From Geomonas oryzae (GTDB lineage Bacteria > Desulfobacterota > Desulfuromonadia > Geobacterales > Geobacteraceae), in the NCBI RefSeq assembly GCF_004117875.1, contig NZ_RAHW01000009.1:62001-126000 (forward strand): DNA of 64,000 nucleotides, in the 5' to 3' direction. Below, in pieces: positions 9,424-17,397 of the stretch. Made by a program: the position numbers and the translations under genes. The first letter of the stretch is position 1, and every line of letters begins with the position of its first letter. The notes below the pieces were generated by a model. It saw only the letters and a program-made list of their open reading frames with translations, did not search any database and was not told the origin of the DNA.

Positions 9424-10553
9424 TTAGCACCATCCGACGGATCAGAGCTGCGGTAATGAAAACTCTGCAGGGCGAAACGCTCCCCGTCGGCCATTACCTT
9501 GCGCAGCATTTCATTGTCAAAGGAGTCACGTACCCGCGACCAGGGTGTGTCCTGCGGGATCTTCCCCGCCTGTTTCAGGAAGTTGAACTTTCTGTAGAGG
9601 AGCCCTTCTTCGCTGAGAAGGGCTGGGGATATGCGCGGTGCGGCCGGGATGTTGAGCAGGTCGTTGCGTACGAGGCCGCTTACCTGTGCCGCGGTGAGCG
9701 GCAGCGCTCCACCCTGGAACCGCCCGGCCGCCGCTATGGTCCAACCGGAAACCTGGTCGAGGTGCCCCGGAAGACGCATCCACATGCAGGCGCGCGCCAC
9801 CGAGGCCGCGAGCTCGCGCACCTGCTCCGGGTGCTGTGCCACGAACTCGCGGCGCAGGCAGAGAAAGCCGTAGCTGATCCCCTTGTTGATCAGGTGCCAT
9901 TCCGGATGCTGGGCGAGGGCGATGGTCGGGGTCGGCTCCCAGGCGCTGAAGGCGTCGATGCTTTCGTTGTCGAGCGCGCGCGCCATCTCGCCGACCTCCA
10001 TCGGGACGAGCTTTATGTCGCGTTCGGAGAGCCCTTCGCTTTCGAGAGCGCTCAAAAGGGCGAAATGTGCCGCTGAACCCACGCCGGTGGCGACGCGTCG
10101 CCCCTTTAGGTCGCGCACGAGCATCGGACGTTTCGAGATGATGGAGGCGAAGCCCTGCTTGAGAAGGGCGACCACCACGTAATTACCGGTGGCAAGGGCC
10201 GTCAGGGTGGGCATGTCGGCGAAGATGCCGCCGTCCAACTGCTTGGTCGCCAGGTAACCGGCGATGTCCTTTCCCTTGAAAAAGGGGTGCACCCTGAGTT
10301 CCATCCCGGCCATGGCCAGCCGCTCATCGAGCGTCTTGTCGCGCGTCAAAAGCTCGGCAACGGCGGCTTCCGGCAGGGTGATCGGTTGCGCGCCCAGGTC
10401 GAGGACGGCATCGCCGCCGAAGCGGTATCCCCGGTACGTTGCGGCTGCCTGCCGTTGCTGCCCCGAGGGGGCGCCCTCTTCCTTCGAGGAGCAGCCGCAA
10501 AGAGACAGTGCGATGAAAAGGGTGATCAGGAGACGACGAAGCGAACTCGGCAT
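9420..10553 (-). CDS. NMT1/SsuA-type substrate-binding lipoprotein
   Basis: 377 residues with a lipoprotein signal (hydrophobic segment, then LCGC lipobox at about residues 18-21). The body has the layout of periplasmic binding proteins of the NMT1/THI5/SsuA class: YRGYRFGGDAVLD near the start, then a GGIFADMPTLTALATGNYVVVALL stretch split around the ligand cleft, and DAFSAWEPTPTIAL. This class usually delivers nitrate, sulfonate or thiamine precursors to an ABC transporter, but no permease or ATPase gene is nearby. It is locked between cheR and a Cache-domain kinase by overlapping start/stop codons. The likely role is ligand recognition for the kinase rather than transport (inference). Confidence 0.8.
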   Translation of the reverse strand: MPSSLRRLLITLFIALSLCGCSSKEEGAPSGQQRQAAATYRGYRFGGDAVLDLGAQPITLPEAAVAELLTRDKTLDERLAMAGMELRVHPFFKGKDIAGYLATKQLDGGIFADMPTLTALATGNYVVVALLKQGFASIISKRPMLVRDLKGRRVATGVGSAAHFALLSALESEGLSERDIKLVPMEVGEMARALDNESIDAFSAWEPTPTIALAQHPEWHLINKGISYGFLCLRREFVAQHPEQVRELAASVARACMWMRLPGHLDQVSGWTIAAAGRFQGGALPLTAAQVSGLVRNDLLNIPAAPRISPALLSEEGLLYRKFNFLKQAGKIPQDTPWSRVRDSFDNEMLRKVMADGERFALQSFHYRSSDPSDGAK

Positions 10554-11383
10554 CAGCTCCTCCCGGTCTGCTTCTTGCGGTAGAGGTTGCCGCAGTCGAA
10601 GATGCGATCCAGGTGCGGGAGATACCGTTCGGGCACCGTTTCCGCCTTCCCGAGCATCAGGATCCCTCCATTGTTCAGGGCCCGGAAGAGGTTGTCGAAG
10701 ACCTTCAAGTATCCCTCCGGATCGAGGTACATCAGGAAATTGCGGCAGGCGATGAGGTCGAACCCCCCGAACAGGGATTCGGGCGGCGCATAGGTGTGCG
10801 GATCGAGGAGATCGTGCCGCGAATAGGTGATCATGGAGAGGATGGCGGGATCGATCCGGTAGCCCCCCCCGTCCGGAGTGAAGTAAGTACTCAGCCGCTG
10901 CAGCGGCACCCCGCCCAGGCTTCCTGCGCCGTAGCGTCCGCGGCGCCCCTCTTCCAGCGCGTCTTCCGCGATGTCGGTGGCGAAGATCTGCACCTTGGTC
11001 TGCAGGTTCAAAAGCTTGGCGGTTTCATCGATGATGATCGCCAGGGAACAGGCCTCCTCGCCGCCGGCACACGCCGCGGACCAGGCCCGGAAGTACCCGT
11101 TGCCCTGCAGCAGCATGGGAGGGATCACGTGGGAGCGCAGGAGCTCGAACTGCAAAGGGTCGCGAAAGAAGCTGCTGAACCTGATGCGCAGCATGCGGAC
11201 GAGACGGCACGGCTCCTCAGGGTCGCTCCGCAGCAGTTCCAGGTAAGCCGCGGCATCGCAAAGCCGGAGTTGGGCGGTCCGCTCGAGGATCCTTCTTTCC
11301 ACGAGACCCTGGGCATAGGACCGGAAATCCTCACCGAAATGAAGCGTCAAAAACCTGATAATCTCAGCTACCGTCTCACGCAA
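10553..11383 (-). CDS. cheR: CheR-type protein methyltransferase
   Basis: 276 residues with an N-terminal CheR helical domain (about 1-75, including the RFSSFFRDPLQFE box) and a SAM-binding domain (RAWSAACAGGEEACSLAI, FATDIAEDALEEGRRGRYG, FDLIACRNFLMYLD). CheR enzymes methylate glutamates of chemoreceptors using S-adenosylmethionine. No chemoreceptor, cheB or cheA is in the neighbourhood, and the gene heads a kinase operon (TGATG overlap with the next gene). It may therefore modify a sensor kinase or a remote receptor. One note: the usual GEEPYS motif reads GEEACS here. Confidence 0.88.
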   Translation of the reverse strand: MRETVAEIIRFLTLHFGEDFRSYAQGLVERRILERTAQLRLCDAAAYLELLRSDPEEPCRLVRMLRIRFSSFFRDPLQFELLRSHVIPPMLLQGNGYFRAWSAACAGGEEACSLAIIIDETAKLLNLQTKVQIFATDIAEDALEEGRRGRYGAGSLGGVPLQRLSTYFTPDGGGYRIDPAILSMITYSRHDLLDPHTYAPPESLFGGFDLIACRNFLMYLDPEGYLKVFDNLFRALNNGGILMLGKAETVPERYLPHLDRIFDCGNLYRKKQTGRS

Positions 11384-11583
11384 TCAGGCCTCCAGGGGCT
11401 GCAGAAACGCGTCGGCGGACCGGCGCATTCCGGGGATTACATGGAATCAATGGGCAACTTCGTTCCGGCTATCTTTTACAGCTGTAACGAAGAAGAGTAA
11501 AAGCGTGCCGAACAGGCCCTTCTCTTCTTTGATTATCGGTAGGAAAAACTCTTACTTGAGGTGTAAGCGAAAAACGATCTTCA
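11384..11583 (-). other. 5' leader of the cheR operon
   Basis: About 200 bp with no coding potential. GGTGTAAG (11560-11567) and CTTACACC (11584-11591) form an 8-bp dyad separated by 16 bp that covers the predicted -10 box and start site, which would suit an operator. The region 11612-11707 beyond the promoter holds nothing recognised. Confidence 0.35.
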
Positions 11584-11611
11584 CTTACACCAATTCAGTA
11601 AGCAAAGTCAA
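11584..11611 (-). promoter_or_regulatory. putative sigma-70 promoter of cheR operon
   Basis: On the minus strand TTGACT (11606-11611), a 16-bp spacer and TGTAAG (11584-11589). The -10 box is weak (4/6) and is embedded in the dyad GGTGTAAG...CTTACACC. Confidence 0.35.
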
Positions 11612-11707
11612 CGAGAATTGACTAGTGATACGGCACAAAGATAATCTGCAAAGTATGTATATTTTCGGATACATGCGGCATCGCGGAGAGCATGCGGGGG
11701 TGGTAAA

Positions 11708-11739
11708 TGAAACAGGCCGCCTACTGCTCGAAGGCGGCC
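11708..11739 (-). terminator. Rho-independent terminator after the DUF1653 gene
   Basis: GGCCGCCT and AGGCGGCC (11715-11722 / 11732-11739) form an 8-bp stem with a 9-nt loop, followed on the minus strand by TGTTTCATTT. Confidence 0.65.
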
Positions 11740-11759
11740 CATGAATTTCGCGTGAAGGG

Positions 11760-11975
11760 CTAGTCGGAAAGGCAGCGGCTGAAGCGTGGCTGGAGCACGC
11801 CATCCACCTCGACTTGTTCCATAAACATCGCTTCCGGGCGCACCCAAAGCCCGCCCTCGCCGTAGAGCGGGCGGTACACCACCATGCGCTCGTCCGTCTC
11901 GCTGTGGCGTGCGGTTCCGATCACCTCGTAGTAGTTCCCCTTGTAATGCCGGTAGCGGCCGGGTTCCACGGACAT
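11760..11975 (-). CDS. DUF1653 family small protein
   Basis: 71 residues with the DUF1653 signature: GRYRHYKGNYYEVIGTARHS, then ERMVVYRPLY and a LWVRPEAMFMEQV ending. These are compact beta-rich, SH3-like proteins of unknown biochemical role found across bacteria. The ATG at 11975 follows an excellent AAAGGAGG site. Its transcript is probably separate: a terminator follows it and a repeat (12004-12049) lies upstream. Confidence 0.88.
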   Translation of the reverse strand: MSVEPGRYRHYKGNYYEVIGTARHSETDERMVVYRPLYGEGGLWVRPEAMFMEQVEVDGVLQPRFSRCLSD

Positions 11976-12003
11976 GGACGCATCCTCCTTTGTTGATCCA
12001 TTA

Positions 12004-12049
12004 GTCCCCTCTCCCGCCGGGAGAGGGTGCCCGAAGGGCGGGTGAGGGC
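12004..12049. repeat. REP-like intergenic double hairpin
   Basis: CCCTCTCCC (12007-12015) pairs with GGGAGAGGG (12019-12027), then GCCCGAAGGGC forms a second small hairpin, ending in GGGTGAGGG. This sequence type is a widespread intergenic repeat in many proteobacteria. It lies just past the glycyl-radical enzyme gene and may act as its terminator. Confidence 0.6.
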
Positions 12050-12089
12050 GTTGCCACGAAGCGATTCCTGCCTGCTGCAGCGCCCTCGC

Positions 12090-14450
12090 CTAGAAAGAAG
12101 CGTGCTCGGTCCGCGCGATGATCTCGTTTTGCAGCTCGACGGAGAGATCGCAGAAGTAGTCGCTGTACCCCGCGACGCGCACGATGAGATCGCGGTGCTC
12201 GGACGGGTTCGCCTGCGCGCGCTTCAGGGTCGCTACATTCACCACGTTGAACTGGACGTGATGGCCGTCCATCCGGAAGTAACTCCGCACGAGACCGGCG
12301 ACTCCGTCGAGGCCGTTCGCGTCGAAAAGAAGCGTCGGCGAGAACTTGAGGTTCAGGAGCGTACCGCCGCTTCTGATGTGGTCCATCTTCCCGGCGGAAC
12401 GGATCACCGCGGTGGGGCCGTTGCGGTCCGCCCCCTGCACCGGCGAGATCCCTTCGGAGAGCGGCGTGCCGCGCCTGCGCCCGTCCGGGGTGGCGCCGAC
12501 CACCGAGCCGAAGTAGACATGGCAGGTGGTCGGGAGCATCTCGATCCTGTAGACGCCGTTTTTAGTGTTGGGCCTGCCGTCCACCACGTCGAAGAAGGCA
12601 TCGAAGACGAGACGCATGAGGTCGTCGGCGTAGTCGTCGTCGTTGCCGTATTTGCGGGTCTTGTTCCAAAGCCTCTGGCGCAAGGGCTCCTGTCCTGCGA
12701 AGTCGGCGTCGAGCTCCGCCACGAGGTCGGCAAGGGGGATCGCCTTCCGCTCGAATACCTGCTCCTTTATCGCGGATAGCGCGTCGGTTATGCTGCCGAT
12801 CCCAACCCCCTGTATGAAGCTGTTGTTGTAACGCGCGCCCCCCGCGTTGTAGTCGACCCCGCGGCTGATGCAGTCGTCGGTGAGGACGGAGAGAAACGGC
12901 GCCGGCATGGTTGAGGCGTAGATCATCTCGATGAGCCGGTTGCCGCGGATCTTTATGTCGATGAAATGGGAGAGCTGGGCGCGGAACGCCTCGAAGAGCG
13001 CCTCGAAGCTGTTAAAGCTCTCCGCCCTCCCCGTTCGGGGACCTAGCTGCCTGCCGGTCATCGGGTCGACCCCGTCGTGCAGGGCAAGCTCCAGCATCTT
13101 GACGAGGTTGAAATAACCGGTGAGGATGTAGGCCTCCTTGCCGAAGGCCCCCACCTCGACGCAGCCGCTGCAGCCGCCGGCGCGTGCATCGACGAGGGTC
13201 TTGCCCTGGCGCAGCTGTTCCTCGACCACGGCGTCGGCGTTGAAGATGGAGGGGAAGCCGTAGCCGTTACGCACCACCTTCAGGGTGTGCTTCAAAAAAG
13301 CGTCCGGGGACTTGCGCGAGAGCTGGACGTTGCTCGAGGGCTGCAGGAGGTGCATCTCGTCGATCACGTCCAGGATGAGATGGGACACTTCGTTGGAGCC
13401 GTCGGATCCGTCGGGAAGAAGCCCCCCGAGGTTGATGTTGGCGAAATCGGTGTAGGTGCCGCTCTCCGCTGCGGTGACGCCGACCTTCGGCGGGGACGGG
13501 TGGTTGTTGAACTTGACGAAGAAGCACTCCATGAGCTCGCGCGCGCCCGCTTCGGTGAGGGTGCCGCTTTCCACCCCTTGAAGGTAGAAGGGGTGCAGGT
13601 GCTGGTCCAGGTGCCCCGGGCTGAAGGCGTCCCAGCCGTTCAACTCGGTGATGACGGCGAGATGACAGAACCAGTAGGACTGCAGCGCCTCCCAGTAGTC
13701 GGTCGGCGCGTGCGCGGGGACCCAGCGGCAGTTGGCCGCGATCTTCAAAAGCTCCTGCTTGCGTGCGGCGTCCGAGGTCGCCGCGGCCATGCTCTCGGCG
13801 AGTTTCGCGTGACGCTCGGCGAAGAGGATGACCGCGTCGCACGAGATGTCCATCGCGACGAGCTCTTCGCGGCGCGCCCAGGCGTCGGGGTCGGCGGCGA
13901 AGTCGAGCGCCTCGATCGCCTGCGCGATCTCCTTCTTGAAATCGAGCAGCCCCTTGCGGTAGATCTTGTCGTCGAGCACCGTGTGCCCCGGGGCGCGCTG
14001 CTCCATGAACTCGGTGAAGATGCCGTGGCGGTAAGCCTCGTGCCACTCCTCGGGGAGTGCGGCGAAGATCTTCTCGCGCAGCGACCTCCCTTCCCAGTAG
14101 GGGATCACGCTCTCCCGGTAGATCTTCAGGCACGCCTCGTCGACCCGGTACCAGGTCTTCTCCCGGGAATCGAGGATGCGCAGGTCTTCCAGCGAGTGGC
14201 AGGTGAGCTCCGGATAGGTGGAGACGAGTTTCGGTGCCGGTCCCCTCTCCCCTACCACCAGCTCGCCATCGCCTATGTAGATGGTCTTCTTCTCGCAGAG
14301 GTGGTAGAAGGACTTCGCGCGCAGCACCGGGACGGACCAGCGCCCCTCGTTCTCGCGGTAAAACTCGGTGATGAGCAGCGCGCGCTCGGCGGAAATGGCC
14401 GGCTCGGCGGCGAGACTTTCCTCACGCAAACGTTCGGTTCTTCCGGTCAT
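12090..14450 (-). CDS. hypD: glycyl-radical dehydratase, probably trans-4-hydroxy-L-proline dehydratase
   Basis: 786 residues of the pyruvate-formate-lyase/diol-dehydratase superfamily. The thiyl-radical Cys is C430 and the general base E432 in GGCSGCVEVG; the glycyl radical is G761 in RVAGYSDYF. Compared from memory with the C. difficile HypD active site (F152, H160, D278, S334, F340, C434, E436, Y450, G765), this protein has F148, H156, D274, S330, F336, C430, E432, Y446 and G761, a constant offset of four. HypD removes water from trans-4-hydroxyproline to give pyrroline-5-carboxylate under anoxia. The start codon abuts the activase stop codon directly (TAG ATG). Other glycyl-radical dehydratases remain possible until checked by alignment. 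Confidence 0.78.
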   Translation of the reverse strand: MTGRTERLREESLAAEPAISAERALLITEFYRENEGRWSVPVLRAKSFYHLCEKKTIYIGDGELVVGERGPAPKLVSTYPELTCHSLEDLRILDSREKTWYRVDEACLKIYRESVIPYWEGRSLREKIFAALPEEWHEAYRHGIFTEFMEQRAPGHTVLDDKIYRKGLLDFKKEIAQAIEALDFAADPDAWARREELVAMDISCDAVILFAERHAKLAESMAAATSDAARKQELLKIAANCRWVPAHAPTDYWEALQSYWFCHLAVITELNGWDAFSPGHLDQHLHPFYLQGVESGTLTEAGARELMECFFVKFNNHPSPPKVGVTAAESGTYTDFANINLGGLLPDGSDGSNEVSHLILDVIDEMHLLQPSSNVQLSRKSPDAFLKHTLKVVRNGYGFPSIFNADAVVEEQLRQGKTLVDARAGGCSGCVEVGAFGKEAYILTGYFNLVKMLELALHDGVDPMTGRQLGPRTGRAESFNSFEALFEAFRAQLSHFIDIKIRGNRLIEMIYASTMPAPFLSVLTDDCISRGVDYNAGGARYNNSFIQGVGIGSITDALSAIKEQVFERKAIPLADLVAELDADFAGQEPLRQRLWNKTRKYGNDDDYADDLMRLVFDAFFDVVDGRPNTKNGVYRIEMLPTTCHVYFGSVVGATPDGRRRGTPLSEGISPVQGADRNGPTAVIRSAGKMDHIRSGGTLLNLKFSPTLLFDANGLDGVAGLVRSYFRMDGHHVQFNVVNVATLKRAQANPSEHRDLIVRVAGYSDYFCDLSVELQNEIIARTEHASF

Positions 14451-15338
14451 CTATACCCCTCCTATCCGTATGTCGAGGCCCCTGTTCGTGAAGAGCCGGG
14501 CGAAGTTATCCATCGTTTCCGCGGCGGGCGCCTGCGCCGTCGCAGCCTCTTTCGGCGCCTTTTTACCCAGTCGCGCCGGTTTCGCGGACCAGCTGCCGTG
14601 ATAGGGGAGAAGCCAGACCTCGCGTACCCCCGCCGCCCCTGCGGCAAGCCCGGCCAACGCCTCCATCTCCTGAGCGGTGTCGTTGAAACCGGGCACCACC
14701 GGGATCCTGATCCAGATGTTTCGGTGCACCCGGCCGAGCGCCTCCAGGTTCGCCAGGATGGCGGCGTTGCCGGTACCGGTCCCCCGCAGATGCAGGTCGT
14801 TGTCGGCGCATTTCAGATCGAAGAGGAAGAGGTCCACGAGCGGGGCGAGGTCGATGAGAGGCTCGGTCGGGCAGAGTGCCGCCGTGTCCACCGCGGTATG
14901 GATGCCGTGGGCGCGGCATTTGGAGAGTAATTCCTTTAAGAAGGCGGGCTGGCAGAGCGGCTCCCCTCCCGAGAAGGTGACGCCGCCGCCTGAGTCTTCG
15001 AAGAACATGCGGTCCTTGAGGATCTCTTTAAACACATCGGCAGCCGTCGTCTCCCGGCCGATCATCTCGCGGGCGCCGGTCGGGCAGGCTTCGGCGCAGG
15101 CACCGCAGTTGCGGCAGGCGTTACGCGGCCTGAGCCCCTCGTGGCACGCAAGCAGGCAGGCGTCGCAGGAGATGCAGCGGTTCTGGGAACAGGCGATTTC
15201 GGGCGTCGCGGCATGGCTCTCCGGGTTATGGCACCACCAGCAGCGCGCGGGACACCCTTTGAGGAAGACCGTGGTCCGGATACCGGGCCCGTCGTGCAGC
15301 GAATAGCGCTGCAGGTTGAAGATCACACCACTGCTCAT
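14451..15338 (-). CDS. glycyl-radical enzyme activase (radical SAM)
   Basis: 295 residues. The radical-SAM cluster motif is CPARCWWC (C29, C33, C36), preceded by SLHDGPGIRTTVFLKG as in PFL-type activases. Between residues 50 and 95 two ferredoxin-like Cys sets (CSQNRCISCDACLLAC and CRNCGACAEACPTGA) show the two auxiliary [4Fe-4S] clusters typical of dehydratase activases. FSGGEPLCQPAF is the SAM-binding GGE box. The enzyme abstracts hydrogen from Gly of the neighbouring glycyl-radical enzyme. The start at 15338 fits the conserved N-terminus; its ribosome site (GGCAGAG) is weak, so coupling to the upstream gene is likely. Confidence 0.92.
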   Translation of the reverse strand: MSSGVIFNLQRYSLHDGPGIRTTVFLKGCPARCWWCHNPESHAATPEIACSQNRCISCDACLLACHEGLRPRNACRNCGACAEACPTGAREMIGRETTAADVFKEILKDRMFFEDSGGGVTFSGGEPLCQPAFLKELLSKCRAHGIHTAVDTAALCPTEPLIDLAPLVDLFLFDLKCADNDLHLRGTGTGNAAILANLEALGRVHRNIWIRIPVVPGFNDTAQEMEALAGLAAGAAGVREVWLLPYHGSWSAKPARLGKKAPKEAATAQAPAAETMDNFARLFTNRGLDIRIGGV

Positions 15339-15358
15339 AGCTCTGCCGCGTCCCCCGA

Positions 15359-16309
15359 CTACACCACCCGGATCATGAACTCGGGACAGGCCGCCCCGCA
15401 GTAGCCGCAAAGGATGCAGGCCTCATCGTCGACCCGGGCCTTGCCGTCCACCATGGCGAGCGCGTTGTTCGTGCAGGCCGGGACGCAGGCACCGCACCCT
15501 TTGCAGAACGCCTCCATGATGGTTAGCTTGCGCCGCCTCCCCTCGAGGGTGCTCCAGAGCGCCTCGTCGGCGCGCCCCTCGTGGAAAAGGGCGAGGTTGC
15601 CGTCGACCTCGGCCTCGGAGAGCATGCCGAGCGCGATGCCGTGCACCCCCTCGAGGTTCAGCACGAAACGCAGACTCTCGCGCGCGGTCGAGATGAGGTT
15701 TCCGCCGGCAAGCGCCTTCATGGCGTACACCCCCTTCCCCGCGGCGGCGCACGCGGCGATCGCCTCGGCCATCTCTTCCTGGGACCCGTCGATGATCCCC
15801 ATGCCGGTGCGGTTGATCAGGGGATGCACCACCTCGATCTCGGGATGCGACACGGACTTCTTCATGGCGGCGACGAAGTGCGAGGAGAGCCCGACGTGGG
15901 CGATCTTACCCTCCTCCTTCATGCGCACCAGGGTCTCGATCACCTCCGGACGCTCGACGAAGGGATCGGCGACGCGCGCGCCGTGCAGGTGCACGATGTC
16001 GAGGCGCTCGAGGCCGAGTTCGTTTAAAGCGCGCTCCACGTGGGCGCGTGCCCCCTCAGCCGTGTTGGCGTGCGTTTTCGAGGCGATGAGGACCTCGCCG
16101 GTGTAGCCGTCCAGGGCGCGGCGGATGTGCGGGTAGGTCTGGTAGAGCTCGGCGGTATCGAGGAGGTTCACCCCGCGCTCGAGGGCGTAGCGGATCAGGC
16201 GTCCCCCCTCCTCGGGAGAGAGGGAGGCCTGCAGGGGACCTAAGGGAAGCGTGCCGAAAACGAGAGGGTTGATGCTCAGACCGGTGCTGCCAAGCGCTAC
16301 TTTCTTCAT
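15359..16309 (-). CDS. aldo/keto reductase with C-terminal 2x[4Fe-4S] ferredoxin domain
   Basis: 316 residues. Residues 1-265 form an AKR barrel with the tetrad Asp and Tyr in LLDTAELYQ, Lys in IASKTH and His in IVHLHGA. The C-terminus carries two clusters, CKGCGACVPAC and CILCGYCGAAC. Such fusions occur in anaerobes and may link NAD(P)H and ferredoxin to carbonyl reduction. It sits 17 bp after slyX and 20 bp before the activase, with ribosome site GGAGACGC. If the operon is a hydroxyproline pathway, it could act on pyrroline-5-carboxylate or its open aldehyde form, glutamate semialdehyde (inference). Confidence 0.9.
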   Translation of the reverse strand: MKKVALGSTGLSINPLVFGTLPLGPLQASLSPEEGGRLIRYALERGVNLLDTAELYQTYPHIRRALDGYTGEVLIASKTHANTAEGARAHVERALNELGLERLDIVHLHGARVADPFVERPEVIETLVRMKEEGKIAHVGLSSHFVAAMKKSVSHPEIEVVHPLINRTGMGIIDGSQEEMAEAIAACAAAGKGVYAMKALAGGNLISTARESLRFVLNLEGVHGIALGMLSEAEVDGNLALFHEGRADEALWSTLEGRRRKLTIMEAFCKGCGACVPACTNNALAMVDGKARVDDEACILCGYCGAACPEFMIRVV

Positions 16310-16326
16310 GCGTCTCCTGCTCCTGA

Positions 16327-16527
16327 TCAGTAATGCGGGGGTGGCTCTTCTTCTGAGGGGAGCCTCGACTGCGAGCTCATGCCGCGCAGGTGCTCCTTGA
16401 TGATCTTGAGTTCCTTGGTGAGCTGATCGATAAGGGCCTGGTGCCCGGTCACTACCTCGTTCAGTTGATCGATCACGTGACCTTGATGCATGATCAGCAT
16501 CTCCATGTCTGTCAGACGCTGTTCCAT
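16327..16527 (-). CDS. slyX: SlyX family coiled-coil protein
   Basis: 66 residues, beginning at the ATG at 16527 after AGGAGAAAGACT. The N-terminal two thirds is a single amphipathic helix (MEQRLTDMEMLIMHQ onward) and the tail ends PPPHY, the standard SlyX ending. Function is unknown; in enterobacteria the gene lies near slyD. Here it appears to be the first gene of the activase/dehydratase operon. The divergent gap 16528-16695 should hold its promoter; no clear box was identified. Confidence 0.85.
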   Translation of the reverse strand: MEQRLTDMEMLIMHQGHVIDQLNEVVTGHQALIDQLTKELKIIKEHLRGMSSQSRLPSEEEPPPHY

Positions 16528-16695
16528 AGTCTTTCTCCTGTAGTAGCGGTCACCGTCCGGGCAAAGCGTCACGGACCGGCAAAGTTTAACCCGATTCATT
16601 TCCATAGCCAAGACAAAAAACTTCAAAAACAGGACGGATTCTGATAATTTCGGTCCCTGTCCCGGAGGGCGGAGCGCCGGGAGACGGAGGAAGAG

Positions 16696-17364
16696 ATGAC
16701 GGAAACGCCGAAATCGAACAGCGAGAAGCACATCGAAGCGATAATGCAGCATCTGGAGCCCGGAACGGACCGTTACGAGGTACTGGACAAGGCGAAGCGG
16801 TTCAAGTCGTCCTGGGTGGAGCTTGGCGAGAAGCTGCTCGACGTGAGCAAGCGGGCGCGCTTCCGTGAGTGGGGCTACGGCAGCTTCGAGGAGTACTGCG
16901 TGCAGGAGATCCGCATCAAGCGCGGCACCGCCGAGAAACTCACCATGGCGTACCGGTTCATGGAGAAGGAAGAGCCGCAGTTATTGCAGCATCGGGAGGA
17001 GTTGCGTCCCCTCCCCGATTACCGATCCATCGATCTTTTGCGTCAGGCGAAGGAAGAGAAGGGGTTTTCCGAGGAAGAGTACGGCGATTTGAGAAAGCGC
17101 GTGGTGGAGGACGAGAAGAGTCATCCCACCGTGCTGAAGAAGTTCAAGGAAGTGTCCGCGTTGCGCGAAGAGCCGAACCCGTTGGTGCCGCTTAAGGCCG
17201 CCGTCTCCGCGGCGAAGCGGCTTGAGTCCGCGTTGCGGGCCTGCGAGGTGGCCCCCGCCGCCTTTGTGCAGCAAGTGGGCGAGATGCTGGGGCATCTGGA
17301 GCAGGAGCTGAACGCCCGCGACCTGGAGAGCCAGGCCGAAGCCGGCACCGTGCGCGAGATCTAG
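16696..17364 (+). CDS. conserved hypothetical protein, DUF3102-like
   Basis: 222 residues, soluble and highly charged, predicted mostly helical. The centre (about residues 35-80: KSSWVELGEKLLDVSKRA, then FREWGYGSFEEYCVQEIRI) resembles the helical module of DUF3102/plasmid- and phage-type regulatory proteins, where such a segment resembles a helix-turn-helix adaptor. No catalytic motif is seen. It has a good GGAGACGGAGGAAGAG ribosome site. Function not assigned. Confidence 0.65.
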   Translation: MTETPKSNSEKHIEAIMQHLEPGTDRYEVLDKAKRFKSSWVELGEKLLDVSKRARFREWGYGSFEEYCVQEIRIKRGTAEKLTMAYRFMEKEEPQLLQHREELRPLPDYRSIDLLRQAKEEKGFSEEEYGDLRKRVVEDEKSHPTVLKKFKEVSALREEPNPLVPLKAAVSAAKRLESALRACEVAPAAFVQQVGEMLGHLEQELNARDLESQAEAGTVREI

Positions 17365-17366
17365 CT

Positions 17367-17394
17367 GGCGGGGTGCCCCCCGCCCCCCCTCTTT
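17367..17394 (+). terminator. terminator between convergent genes
   Basis: GGCGGGG (17367-17373) and CCCCGCC (17378-17384) with a 4-nt loop, followed by a C-rich stretch and CTTTT. It serves the plus-strand DUF3102-like gene and abuts the stop of the convergent transporter gene. Confidence 0.55.
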
Positions 17395-17397
17395 TCC

